The translations under genes were made by a program, and so were the position numbers. This document shows positions 45,747 through 57,262 of a DNA stretch of 64,000 nt, piece by piece; position 1 is the stretch's first letter, and each line of letters starts with the position of its first letter. Origin of the DNA: Buddleja alternifolia (taxonomy: Eukaryota; Streptophyta; Magnoliopsida; Lamiales; Scrophulariaceae); assembly GCA_019426215.1 (NCBI GenBank), contig CM033408.1:32563409-32627408 (forward strand). The letters are read 5' to 3'. The notes beneath the pieces were generated by a model. That model ran no database searches. It was given only the letters and a program-made list of their open reading frames with translations, and had not been told where the DNA came from.

Positions 45747-47253
45747 CTAATGTAGTAAGGCGAATTTTGCATCTGGTCTTGGCCGGAATAATATGCTATG
45801 ATGAAGTGCCTGAAAAATAAGCTTGAGGTCTGAATCTGAATTGGACATCATATACTGCCGCTGCGTTTTCCTTCGTATTTCCAAAGCTAATTTGAGCTCT
45901 TCTATATTGGCTAAAGGATTTATGGCTTCAGGACAATTCCACAATGTTGACATTGGTTCCCATTTTTCATAATTCTCTGTTATCGAAAAGAATGAATGTC
46001 CTATTTCTATTCCTGTAGTGTTCCAAATTGGAGGTAGAGATACTATGTCAAGCTTGAGACTTTCTGCTGCTTGTTGCTCGAATATAAATTGACAGCGTCT
46101 GAAATATGTCGACCTATATGAGTCACTTGTACTGGATCTGATACAAATATTTTTGCTATGAAACCATAGTCTAATAACTTTTGAACGCTGATAAATTCTT
46201 CATCTATCCATCCTTCTCTAAAAACTGATGCGTCTATATGAACATTAGGCCATGAAAAATATTTTAGGGTGTAGAATTTTAATGATCCTTCGTGGCGAAT
46301 AGGTTCTCCCTTCCATTGTAATAGGCGAGTTTTTGAAATTATTCCTTCTATCTGCTGATTGATAATAATTTGGGCTACTTTTAACATTCTTTTGTAAAAG
46401 CTATCTTCTGCTTTTTGCCAAATGATATTCTGAATTTCTTCAGGTAAAGCTAGAACTGTTTGGCAAGGGTTAAAAAAAGTTCGAACAGACAAGAACTGGT
46501 AGGATTTATTTTTGATTTCCTTAGGAACATCATTTTGTCTGTGGTTTATTAAATGGGCTGATAACTTTGATGTTGGGCTAAAAGGTCTTGATAAAATTTG
46601 TTAAGGTTGGTAAACTGTTTAGTTATAGTCTCTAAGTCATCTTCGAGTGCTTCTACATCTGGGTTTATGGATTTCTTTCCCTTTGAAAGTATTTTGGGCT
46701 TTGCATTTTCGACATTAGGCTGTATGTAAAAATTTGGGCCTAAAATTCTTCTTGCTGCTGTTACTGCTTCATGAAAATGTTTAAAGGGTTCTAAGTATCC
46801 CTTTGCTACCTTCTGAATGCTTTGTATTGCTCGTTGATAATCTTCAAAGATTCCCACTGGTTCTCCTCTAATAACAAGATAAACTGCTGCTTCGTCTAAT
46901 GAAAAATTTTTGTTTTCCTTTTCAAAGTAATAACAAAGTGCATTTAGTGCTGTTAATTTGCTGGCTGAAGGATGAGCTTCTCATATAGCATTGAGTAAGA
47001 TACTTTGATCTTCGGTTATATGAGGGGTATCTTTTGGAAGTTTGAAATTATGTCTAACTGGAAGTGCTATTTTGCCAAAGGTTTTAAAAACATTTTGAGT
47101 GGCTGGATTAAATAACTGTGTTTCAATTGCAAAGGCTGGTCTATTTTGAATATTTTGCTGAAAGTTAGGCCTGAAAGCTGGTCTTCTAGCTATTTGGTTA
47201 TAAGCTGCAGAGGGAGGTCTTGTTTGTTGGTTTCCTTGGTTGTTGGATGTCAT
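45747..47253 (-). pseudogene. Viroplasmin/transactivator gene of the endogenous pararetrovirus
   Basis: The frame opens at 47253 (MTSNNQGNQQ) directly after RNase H, and is broken by a TGA (46981), a frameshift between 46549 and 46492, and another before 45953. The segment about 46740-46900 (VIRGEPVGIFEDY...FHEAVTAARRILG) matches the viroplasmin/RNase H1 N-terminal fold that defines caulimovirid transactivators. These proteins form inclusion bodies and allow reinitiation on polycistronic RNA. The middle part has WPNVHIDASVFREGW and ISDAVNLYSS. It cannot be translated as it stands. Confidence 0.7.
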
Positions 47254-47254
47254 G

Positions 47255-49250
47255 ATCTGTGACCCAAATTAAAGTTAATTGTCTGCTTAATAAATCTGCT
47301 ATACTATTGTTTGATCCTTTAATATGTTCAAAATCTACTTTATATCCATTACCTTCTATTGCATTTCTAAAATTTAACCATCTTTTATTATTTTGTTTTC
47401 TAGAATTTTCATTTTTTATGAATCTAACTACAGCTTCACAATCTGTTCTGATGGTAAAAGGTTTATTTAAATATAATCTAAAATGGTCTATTGCTTTAAC
47501 TATTCCTGCTATTTCATAATCTAGGCTAGTCCAATTACTTCCTGTTTTATTAAAATTACCACTAGAATACGCTGATATTTTTTCTTCACTTTTTGGAGAA
47601 AATTTATGAGGTTTACATTTTAATATTGCTCCTCATCCTTCTATAGAGCTATCTACTTCTATTATGACATAATCAGTACTTAAGGGTAATTCTAAAAGTT
47701 TTAAATCTTTAACAATTTCTTTAATTTTTCTGACTAAGTTAATATCTTCCTGATTAAAATGTCTTTGACCTGATTTTCCTGTTTTCTTATATAATGGTCT
47801 GACTAATTTACTAAGTTTAGGAATAAATTTTCTAGAGTAGTTTAATATTCCTAAAAACGCTTGTATTTGTTTTAAGTTTTCTAGCTTATCTGGGAAATCT
47901 AGAATTTTTTGAGCTATATGAGGTTGTAATTTAATTTGTCCGTTTCCTATTTCTAAACCTAAAAAGCTTATTTTTCTCTTAAAAAGTTCCATTTTCTTTT
48001 TAGATACTACTATTCCATTTTCTTCTATTAATTAAACACTTGTTTTAAATGATCCTGATGTTGCTTAAAAGTTTCAGAAGCTACTAAGATGTCATCTATA
48101 TACACTAAACAGAAATCTAAATGTTTAATATACTATCCATAAATCTTTGAAATATTGCTGGAGCATTTTTTAAACCAAAAGATAGAACATTCCACTCAAA
48201 ATGTCCTTCACTACAGCTAAAAGCTGTCCATTTTTTGTCTTCCTCTACCATTTTAATTTGATTATATCCGCTTTTTAAATCAAATTTTGAAAAAATCTTT
48301 TTATTTTGTATAAGATTAATTAACTCATCTTTATTAGGTATTCTATAAGCATCATCTTCTGTATTATCATTAAGCCTTTTATAATTATATACTATTCTAG
48401 GTTTCCTCTTTTTTATTTCTGCATTATTTCTTACTATAAAGGCTGCTGATCTATGAGGACTATCACTTCTTCTATAACACCGATTTCCAACATTTCTTTT
48501 ATTTGTATTTTGAATTCTTTTATATCTTCAGGAGTATATTCTATAGCTGCTGTTCTTATAACTAATCTGGGTTTAATATGTTTAGTTTAAAGTATATATT
48601 TACTTTGTTTTAGCTAAATCATCTCCTATAAATCCTAACATTTCTAATTTATGCAAAATTCTTCTCATTTTCTAGGTTTTAAAACTTCTAATCTCTTTCC
48701 TATATCTCGTATTTCTTCATCTAATAGAATATCTATAGTTTCAGGTTCTATATTATTTTGTTCTAATTCTTTGAAAAATCGAGTTCATTATTACCATGTC
48801 CACCACGCTTCGCAGTCAACTTTGATTGTTTAATGTATCTATAGTTGGAAAAGTATAATTATTTTGCTAATAGTATATAATTTTTTCCTATTAAGATACT
48901 ACCATTAATGCACAAATGAAGTTTAGCCCTAAAAGGAATTCATGGCTATTTATGTTATCTGGTGCTATAAGGACTTGTCCTAATGTATATTTGCTACTAT
49001 AATTCCTGAAAAATCTTTAAATTGTATTCCTCTGTTAATTAACTCTTTTGTTATTCTCATTAATCTATTTTCTGCAGTTCTACTAGTAACATTAGAACTT
49101 AATTGTGTTACAAATTCTTTTGGCACAAGACTAGCGCTAAGCATGCCTTTTTTGTACTTCCTGTATCTAAAAATGGCTTTAGTTTCATATATTCTTCTTG
49201 ATTACACATATTCGACAATCTAAAAGTATTAGACTACTAGTATAGGGTAC
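47255..49250 (-). pseudogene. Protease-RT-RNase H gene of the endogenous pararetrovirus
   Basis: In minus-strand order: protease motif FLDTGST (plus about 49150-49170); RT with [34 protein letters not shown] and the polymerase motif YIDDIL (plus about 48087-48105); the RT connection FLGLEIGNGQIKLQPHIAQK with FLGILNYSRKFI (47633-47992); and RNase H with EVDSSIEG, LDYEIAGIVKA, IRTDCEAVV and NSIADLLSR (47255-47640). Stops and frameshifts interrupt it at several points, for example near 48020 and 48135. The LQPHI and LNYSRKFI phrases are specific for plant pararetroviruses. Confidence 0.85.
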
Positions 49251-49639
49251 TTGTGTTGGGGTTCATACGCTGTTTTTGTAAATGAGTTTCTTCTAATAGT
49301 TGGTTAATTTCATCAAGTTCCTCTATAACTACACCTTTTCCTTTATTTTGATTACTACTTATGTTTTCATTATTTTTTAATTTTAATTCTATTAATTGTA
49401 TTCTTAAATCTAAATTCTCTATTTTATGGCTTAGAACTTCTATAGATTCTAGTTTTTACTAGGTTTAGGCGATACATCTGTTTCTATATTATATGCGTCT
49501 TTAGCACAAATAAAACAAATCTCGTCAAACATATATGCACTGATATCTTAAATGCATATCAGGATATAATCTACAAATACTACAGGCTACACTAATAGTT
49601 CCTTTTCCATTTATATATTATGTTCACATGAATTATTCA

Positions 49640-50250
49640 TAAGTATATTCTATTATATTTGGAATTTCTGGTCCTTCTTCACTTACTATACTAAATATGC
49701 TTTCATTATCACTTTCATTACCGTCTATACTTACTACATCTTCATCTAATTGTTCTGCTATGGCTGCTCTTTCCATATTAAATTGTCTTTTCGGACATCT
49801 GTTAGCTAAATGTTTAGGATCTCCACAAATATAACATGTGCATTTTCTTGTTGATGGCTTTTTAACATAATTAGGTGGTTTTCTTCTTTGCCTATATTGT
49901 CTAAAACTATATTTTGGTTTATTTGATTTTCTTAATATTTTGCGTTTTGACTTAATGTAATTCTTCTGTCCATATTGTTGTGGGGTGTATATAGCTTTTC
50001 TACAAAACTCATAAGATTGTTTTCTAATTTGTTCTCTAATAAATTCTTTTTTACACCATTCCTGAAGTTTAAAGAAAGTATATTGTACTCTAGGTCCTAT
50101 ACCTAATCCTGTAAGATTGCCATTAGTTTTTATCCATTCTTCATGTATTCTTTTTCCTAAATCTTGTGGTAATTTCGTAAAATATCTATTACATAATTTT
50201 TCATCAAATGCTTTATTAGCTTCTCCTATTAACCTTGTAAAATCCGACTA
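49640..50250 (-). pseudogene. Coat-protein C-terminal part of the endogenous pararetrovirus
   Basis: The minus-strand frame has GEANKAFDEKLCNRYF, KLPQDLGKRIHEEW and a basic stretch (KRRKPPNYVKK-like). The knuckle CTCYICGDPKHLANRC (CXCX2CX4HX4C, plus 49794-49842) is the diagnostic caulimovirid nucleocapsid motif. An acidic tail (IDGNESDNES) follows. Sequence to about 50580 still looks viral (APRSKNIWEHVYKTWE) but has stops and a T/A run near 50257. Confidence 0.8.
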
Positions 50251-50600
50251 AAGGTAAAATTTTTTTTTTTTAAAAAATAATTTATATCGTTATAGTCGTG
50301 GTTCTAGGTTTCTAAGGGCGTATATCTTGTATGAATGTATTTTCGCTTCCTGGACTATTCCTATTATTACGGTTCTAATTAAAAATAGTAAAATTATAAG
50401 GATTATTTCCTAAGGCTTATTTCATAATTTATTCGGATCCTTTTTTTTTACTTTGCCGTAGATATGCGGGGTCCTAGCAGGTTTCTAAAAAATTAAACAT
50501 CTCCATATTGCTTTTTTATTTATTTCCCAGGTCTTATACACATGTTCCCATATATTTTTAGATCTAGGAGCTTCTATTAATATCATATCTCGTTCTCTCT

Positions 50601-51040
50601 ATGAATCTTTGGATGTGGGGGAAAATTGAAAAGAACGGATGTGATTACCAATTAATTGATAGGTCTAATGTGTATCCTGATGGTGTTCTTGAAAATATAT
50701 TAGTTCAAGTAATCATTTGGTATTTCCTGCTGATTTTTATGTTATTGATATGGGTGAAGATAACTCTTGTGATTTTTGCTCCATTTTACTTGAAGACCAT
50801 TTCTTAAAACATCTAGAACTAACATTGATATTATAATGGGACAATTACTATGGAATCAAATGGTGAAATCATAGAATTAGTATTTATGATTCCATGAAAT
50901 ATCCTAATGATGATCATTCTATGTTTGTCAAAGATGATACTGACTTGTTGATGCAGCAAATTATTGAACTCAATGATGATGATCTACTAAAGGTACTTGG
51001 CACAATGATGGCTTTGAAACCTCCTACTTATGCAACTTGA
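50601..51040 (+). pseudogene. Gypsy aspartic-protease region remnant
   Basis: The three-frame reading gives QLIDRSNVYPDGVLENILVQV, then DFYVIDMGEDNSC and a LLEDHFLKTSRTNID-like phrase, then SMKYPNDDHSMF. This is the C-terminal half of the Athila-type protease region (LADRS.xYPxGVLExVLVQV...DFYVLDM). Frameshifts lie near 50735 and 50800. Confidence 0.75.
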
Positions 51041-51100
51041 GCCATAACCTCGTCTAGCCAAAGACGTTAAAGAAAGGCGCTACTTGGGAGGCAACCCAAG

Positions 51101-53343
51101 ATTTTACCTTTTCTAGTTCTTAAATTTATGTTTTTGTTGTTTTATTTTATTTTATTTCACCTTTTCTTTGAGGGGAAACACATCCAAGATCACACGGGGA
51201 CACTTTTTAAAATTAGAAAAATTTTCGGAAAAAAAAAAAAAATTTAATTGACAGATACAACTTCAAATTAGGCGTGCCCACGCTTTATCCAAGTTGCCAT
51301 CTGTTTAACTGTGCACCTTGTTAATAATTCATGACTCAAAATTAGGCGTGCCACGCCCAACTATAAGTCACACTCTGAATTTAAACACTTCAACCTTTGG
51401 GAAAATTTGAAAAAAAAAAAATTAATTAAAAAATTCGAATTTCCTTTTTCTCTCAGCAATTACTTACTTTTCAGCTTTTTCCCCTATCTTTTTCTTTCTT
51501 TGGACTTAATTGTCTCTCCCCAATTTTTCTTCTACAGAAGCAAAATAAAGCTTCAACTCCATAACCATTCCATCCATAATATCCACCATTGAAGCTTCAA
51601 GCTCCATCTCCACCAAACCACCGCCGGTCACCACCATGAGGAAGCGACCACCGCCGGATCTCGACCGCCGCTGCTACACGGCCGAAAAATCTCGCCGCCG
51701 AATCGCAGCCACAAGCGAGCGCCGACGCCGATCATCGTCTCAACCGCCACCTCCTCCCACAAACGCGATGCCGTCGCGTCACCACCAACAAACACACGCG
51801 CCGACGCTGCTCAAAAACAGATCTGGTAAACACGTCTTCATCACCGCAGACTTCCAATAACCCGACGCCGCCGCGAATCCGCCATCCAACCGCGCCGCCG
51901 CTACACAGACGAAAACGGTGACAAAATCAACCTCAAAACCCGATCTAGCCGCCGGCTGCTGACAAAGCCGACCACCCTCATCCTTCCTTAAATCCAGGAT
52001 ACGAAAATCTGTGTATGTAAATCAAGCAACTGCTATGCAACTGAAAGTGAATTGTGAATAGCCGTTCTTTTGAACACACAAATTGTGAATAGCCTCCGGT
52101 TCAAACTCATCCAGCCACAGTACACATCATTCAAACTCCGGATCCATATTCCATATTCCACCGGATTGATATCGGGTTCACACATCTAAATTCAGGGGGT
52201 CCCGTCCTTTACCTCCATTTTTTTTATTCCTCTTATGCTTTATATTTTTATACATTGAGATACATTGAGGACAATGCATGAAATAAGTGTGGGGGAGGGG
52301 GTTAAATCCTTTGTCGTGATGCGTGTATAATTCTCTTAGTGTGCAACGAGTTAAGTTAGTGTAAATTTTTTCGAAATATCAATTCTTTTGATTTGAGGAA
52401 ATTTGATGAAATTCATGAGAGAAGTCAAGATGCTTATACCATTACAATTGTTGAAGTACATGTTCTTTGAGAAATTTACGGAAGTTTGTAATTGGAATTG
52501 TGTATGTGATATTTGACTCGCAAAGTTCGTTGATATTTTCTTAGGTATTAATTTTGGTGAAATTAAATTGATGATGAGTTGAAAATATGGGTATTACGAC
52601 CCTATGAAGTAATTTGTGCTAAAATGTGTATGATATAACCTCTTGTAGCGCCTGGGGCTAACTACACTGAAAGGGATTAAGCCTGAGGAGTTTTCAAGCT
52701 TGGAACCTAAGGCCAAACTGGTCTGGGATCTATCGGCCCAAACCTGCTACTGTGGTAGTATCCTGATGGACTATAAGAGGGTATCACATGATAAATGATA
52801 AAACTTGTGAGTAACCGGTGCATTCATGACCAATGTTTGTATTCGCGTCAAAAGACAAGTAATTGCTTAAGTAAATGTAAGTGTGATATGTGGCTAAATT
52901 GGTTATAAAATGCTTGAGGAGATAGAAATGGATAATGCGAGTTGAGGTTGCTGTGATACGTGATTTTGCAATCATGGATTTTTGGAATTTTTGAAGAGTA
53001 TTGTATGGATACGAAAGTATAGTTGAGGCATGATGGATATCTTTAAAGAATTTTTGTTAAAATTTTTGAAGATAAGGGTTGATGTTTGGAAAATAAGTTT
53101 CTTTGACTTGCTTGTTTGTACATGAGAGATCGATTTTGTGGGTACATCATCTGCAACCCTCACGAGACACAACTCGTCCACTAGGGTAACCTAGGGGTTT
53201 AAAGGTTGTTGCATACGCTAAATGCCTCGTGATATACTACGAAAGTGGTTAGTTTTAGTTGTTTTTGTTATGTTTCCCTTTTCTAGATTTTGAGTCTTTT
53301 GTCTTTGCACGAGGACGTGCAAGAGTTAAAGTGTGGGGGAATT
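51101..53343 (+). other. 3' region of the truncated gypsy element, structured but non-coding
   Basis: It contains a GC-rich, CCG-repeat stretch (51600-51990) whose Arg/Pro-rich frame (51636-51860) looks like low-complexity noise. Four hairpin blocks at 53162-53177, 53178-53197, 53211-53225 and 53305-53322 lie just before the polypurine tract and are matched by the element at 21267-27309. Confidence 0.55.
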
Positions 53344-54570
53344 TGTTAGTGTGCATTTTATGCATTTTTACATATATTTCCTTTATTCGTTTATTAGTAT
53401 TTGAGTTTAAATTATAGATATTTATTAGATTTTTATTTTGATAGGTGAATTTGAAAAAGAAGAAAGGAAAGAAAAAGATGGAGAAAAGAGAAGACATGTG
53501 AAGTTGTAGGAGTCTTCCTATTTTTTAGGAGTCTTCCCATCTTGTAGGAGCTTTCTATTTCTTTTAAGAGTCTTATTAGTATTTTATTCTAGTAAGTAAT
53601 TATTTTCCTTCTTCATTATAATTAGAGTTTATTTAGTTAGGAGTCTTTTGGCTAGGCATATATAATTAGATATTGCTGGAATTTTATTCCTTCTTCTAGA
53701 CTTTAATCACTATTCACGTTTTGTACATGGAGAGGAGAAGAAAATTCTGCGTTTTTATTTCTTTCAAGATGTATTGCTAAAGACTCAAGTTCTAGCCAAG
53801 GATTATGAAGTTTGATTCTACAAAAGTTGTGAGATCTATTTTATATTTATTCCTTCTTTGTTCTTGAGTATTTGCATATTTTCTGTGTTTGTTGAAATTA
53901 TTATTTTGATAATTATAATAAAGGGCCCGTTATTTGATTGTCGAATAGTAAATAGCCATTTAGAATCCCAAATCCGTAATTGTTTGGTCAATTCTAATAT
54001 TTGTGGCAGTTAATAACATTGATTATGGACAAGTTTCGATTGTTGTTATGGGAATATGTGATTAATCTCTAAATGAACCGAGCTTGCGAGTTTGTTGGTT
54101 AGAATTGGTGTTTCTCTATTTCTTAATGCTATTGTTAAATTAAATCCTAAGAGCTTATTTAGGGTTGTTTAATCAATAAGAGAATAACCAAAGAGCTTAT
54201 TTTGGTTATCGATAAATTAAGGAGAAACTAGGTTGTTAGAGCTTGTTAATAAACTATAGCCAATTTATCATGAACATTGAAGTATCTTGCCTCAAGGATC
54301 AACTATTGGAATCAAAACGGAGATAACTCCTTAGGCTAGAATCTCACCACATATTGATTTCTTCTACTTGTTTAATTTTGCATCTCTTGATTTTAATAAT
54401 TTTTGTTATTTAGTTTAATTTTAGTTTAATCGATTATTAAAAAAACCCCTTTTATTTTATTCGTTTATTTGAGAAATAATCATAACCAATCCCTGTGGAT
54501 TCGACCCTGCTCATCGCTATCTACAAATTTAAGAGTAGGAATTATTTTTGTTTGGATTCGACACCCATCA
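53344..54570 (+). repeat. 3' LTR of the truncated gypsy element
   Basis: 1227 bp from TGTTAGTGTGC to GACACCCATCA, preceded by AAAGTGTGGGGGAATT. The end phrase ATTCGACACCCATCA is characteristic of Athila-type LTRs. Confidence 0.75.
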
Positions 54571-55123
54571 AAATTTTCGTTGAACTTATTCCCTTCAACA
54601 CTTAATATAAAATTGTTTGTAAATTCATGCATAAATTTTACACGCTTCTTAAAGTAGTGGATAGACTCAAAAGTCTATTTTGTACTCTATCTACACTTTT
54701 CTATTACATCAAACTAGCGGGTAATCAAAATTTTTCAAAATGACGGTTCAAAAATAGCACGTGTTTGTGTACGTGTCAGTGTACCATCAGGCGTGTGTGT
54801 TACACTCTGAATATCCCAAACGTTTTTAAAACTTTAACTCGGATGTCAAATCTTTATATATGGGAGTTACCAAATGTAACTTTCCTCTCTTGCTTAAAAT
54901 TCACATCCGCAGTTAAAATTTTCATGGCTGAGATTAAATAACTTTACACGTGTCTAAATCATAAAGAAACGAGAGAACACAAGTTTCAAAAATTCCTTTA
55001 CTGTGTCATTTAAAACAAAATTTTTGCAAAAAAATTATTCACTATTACTCAAAGCTATCTGCAAAATTACTGTCTCTCTCTTTTCTTCCAAAAGAAAATC
55101 TCAGTTCATCTTTTTCAGTAAAA

Positions 55124-57262
55124 ATGGCACCAAAGAAGTCTACTGCTACTTCTGCCGAGCCTACCATCAAGGTCACTGAAGGCCTTGTTGTCGACTGGAA
55201 ATTTCTGTACGAACAGACTCAGGTTGATCTTACGGAGATCATAGACTCTGTCTCTGAGTCTGGACTAAAAACCTTCCTCACTAAATACTGCTATATATTT
55301 CCTAACGAAGTTGAATTCTTTTGGAAAAATGCCAAACTCTCAGAGGACAAGAAGTCTATCTCTTGTCTCTTCTCTCTGTCCAAAAAGGAATCCAAGGAAT
55401 TTGTTCTTACTGCCGACACCATCGCCCAGAACTTCAAACTCCCGAACCAAGGTGCATCTTTGAACTCTGTTACTGCAGAACAAATAGAAGAAGCCTGGAC
55501 AAAGATCAACGCTTATGACAACATCCTTTACAAGCCTCATTTCGGGAAGAAGGATATAGTCGCCCGATACAGACTATTGGCTGATTTCTGCAGTAAGTTC
55601 ATTGAATGCAGAGTGGGTACTTTTGACAAGGTAAACCCATTGCAGTTCCAAATGATGACTGCTATACTCCTGGATATTAAGATCAATTGTAGTGAATACA
55701 TTTTCGGAAGATTCAGAGACTGCCTAAACGCTTCAAACAAACCGTATGGTATAATTCTCAGTGATCTACTTTTTAAAGTTGAATGTGTTAACTCTGCTAG
55801 GATTACTCTAACCAAGGCAAAATTCTATGGAAAGAGAATCATCAGCAATTTCTTTCACCCACCCAGAGTTGGAGGTGCTGCAAGGCCTTTGTCTGAGCGT
55901 CAAGTAGTACGCGAAGCGTCAGATGAAAAAACTGAGCGTCCAGCTCCAGAAGAAGCCGTGGAGCATCCGGCTGCTACAAAGAAGAGGGCTCCCAGAAAGC
56001 CCAAGCCTCAAGCTATTTCGTCTCCTCACAAGGATGATGAGGAAACAGACGAAGACGAGGAGGACAAGATTCCTCTAGTTAGGCAGAGGAAATTGGAAGG
56101 CATTATTAAACAAATTGATTTTGAGGAACCAATTGCCGCTTCTTCCGCTCCAACGCTGAATCTCATTGAAAAAGTCAACGTCAAAAAGATTTTCAAGCGT
56201 TCCAGGACAAGTAAGCGTCAAGATGCTCCTGTTCCGGAAAGCCTGAGATGGTTAAACCAAGTGCTTAAGTTGCTGTTCAGACAAGCTCTCAGGGTAAGTT
56301 ATTTCTTCCCACAGCATTTCTATTCCTACTCTGTAGAAGATCCTTCTCTTATAGAGGATAATTCTTGTGCTACAGCTTTAGTTCCAGCTGCTGCTGAAGC
56401 ATCAATAGACGTCCATCTGGATGTTGAGATGACTGATGTTGTGGATATTGCCAAAGACATTGCCGCCGATGCTGCTGAAATTGAAACCGAAGAACCTCCT
56501 CCCAAAGCGGTTCAAACATCAACTATTGTCCCAGTTATAACAGAGGCACGCTCAGAAGGTCAGAACGTTGCTGAAGATGTTACTATTCCCCAGTACTTCT
56601 TCAAGCTGGACCCACTGAAAATGATTGATCAGTCAATCAACTACATGCCTCCAGCACTCAAAGAAGATTTCATCACAGCAGGATATAATAAAGAAAGATA
56701 CATAGTTGCTGAGGATGAAATAGCCTCGCTGATTGAGTTTGATCAGTCCATTCGCGACACTTTGTTCGACTCACAATTTACATTAGCCGAGAAGGCATAT
56801 TATCTGGCTGTTCAGCTTGGGAAAACTCCCAGTCAGATTCCTACTTCTATTGCTCTCCAAGCAAAAAGGAAAGGAGGTAGGACTCCACTATGTGATGTGG
56901 ATCTAGCTTATTATCGAGAATTTGGACACAGCAAGCCCACTGGCTTTGCTCTGAAGTATTTTAACATCAGAGCGTATGATCCTTTTCGCCCAACCTTTCT
57001 CAACCCATCAGAGGCAGTGTTAAATAGAGAAAGGTACACTCACTTTTCCCATGTCGCAAACAGTAAAGAAAATAAGCGTTTAGTTAATCCCCTTCATCTC
57101 TGGAAGAACAAAGGTGTTCATGCTGGTGAGCGTCTAGCATCCTTATCTGATATGATCCAAGCTGAGGCTGATGCGTACTTTGACAGTGTTTGGAACGCCA
57201 GCTATCAAACAGACAAACACCATTTTGAATCCATCAGGGATATTCACCACGAGGGCATTTGA
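55124..57262 (+). CDS. SIRE envelope-like protein, copy B, 712-residue open frame
   Basis: Same start (MAPKKSTATSAEP) as copy A but open for 712 residues, because a run of four A near 36364 is three here and a run of three T near 36426 is two. The roughly 20 codons between the two changes are read in another frame (SLRWLNQVLKLLFRQ...), so copy B joins two parts through an out-of-register bridge, or copy A lost the frame. The parts: globular N-terminal region (residues about 20-250), charged tail (about 260-385), a second Glu/Ala-rich region (about 430-490), and a globular region with YFFKLDPLKMIDQSINYMPP and FGHSKPTGFALKYFNIRAYDPF. No membrane helix is evident. Function unknown. Upstream LTR and pol are absent, so expression is doubtful. 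Confidence 0.55.
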   Translation: MAPKKSTATSAEPTIKVTEGLVVDWKFLYEQTQVDLTEIIDSVSESGLKTFLTKYCYIFPNEVEFFWKNAKLSEDKKSISCLFSLSKKESKEFVLTADTIAQNFKLPNQGASLNSVTAEQIEEAWTKINAYDNILYKPHFGKKDIVARYRLLADFCSKFIECRVGTFDKVNPLQFQMMTAILLDIKINCSEYIFGRFRDCLNASNKPYGIILSDLLFKVECVNSARITLTKAKFYGKRIISNFFHPPRVGGAARPLSERQVVREASDEKTERPAPEEAVEHPAATKKRAPRKPKPQAISSPHKDDEETDEDEEDKIPLVRQRKLEGIIKQIDFEEPIAASSAPTLNLIEKVNVKKIFKRSRTSKRQDAPVPESLRWLNQVLKLLFRQALRVSYFFPQHFYSYSVEDPSLIEDNSCATALVPAAAEASIDVHLDVEMTDVVDIAKDIAADAAEIETEEPPPKAVQTSTIVPVITEARSEGQNVAEDVTIPQYFFKLDPLKMIDQSINYMPPALKEDFITAGYNKERYIVAEDEIASLIEFDQSIRDTLFDSQFTLAEKAYYLAVQLGKTPSQIPTSIALQAKRKGGRTPLCDVDLAYYREFGHSKPTGFALKYFNIRAYDPFRPTFLNPSEAVLNRERYTHFSHVANSKENKRLVNPLHLWKNKGVHAGERLASLSDMIQAEADAYFDSVWNASYQTDKHHFESIRDIHHEGI

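Larger units (their letters stand above)
44705..50580 (-). mobile_element. Endogenous pararetrovirus (Caulimoviridae), partial and decayed
   Basis: The minus strand reads in viral order: end of coat protein with zinc knuckle, protease, reverse transcriptase, RNase H, a separate viroplasmin/transactivator gene, then a promoter, leader and tRNA-Met primer site. A separate transactivator behind pol together with a CXCX2CX4HX4C coat-protein knuckle suggests a solendovirus/cavemovirus-like relative rather than a badnavirus. The movement-protein part and most of the coat protein are absent or unreadable, and all genes carry stops or frameshifts. About 5.9 kb of a genome usually near 7.5-8 kb is represented. 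It is a fossil copy, not an intact virus. Confidence 0.88.
50585..54570 (+). mobile_element. Truncated Athila-like gypsy retrotransposon
   Basis: It begins abruptly at the edge of the pararetrovirus with a protease-region remnant and then skips RT, RNase H and integrase. It continues with a 3' region containing CTTGGGAGGCAACCCAAG (51083-51100), a typical post-integrase phrase of this group, and ends with a polypurine tract (about 53329-53343) and 3' LTR. The 5' LTR and gag are missing. The sequence after the LTR (AAATTTT) resembles the bases that usually precede an Athila primer site. Confidence 0.75.

Noticed and set aside
51636..51860. Arg/Pro-rich 74-residue frame in CCG-rich DNA
   Set aside because: Low-complexity composition inside a gypsy 3' region with no supporting motif; probably not a gene.
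54571..54577. AAATTTT after the Athila-like LTR as a target-site duplication
   Set aside because: The left end of the element is missing, so no matching duplication can be shown; it may be element sequence before a lost primer site.
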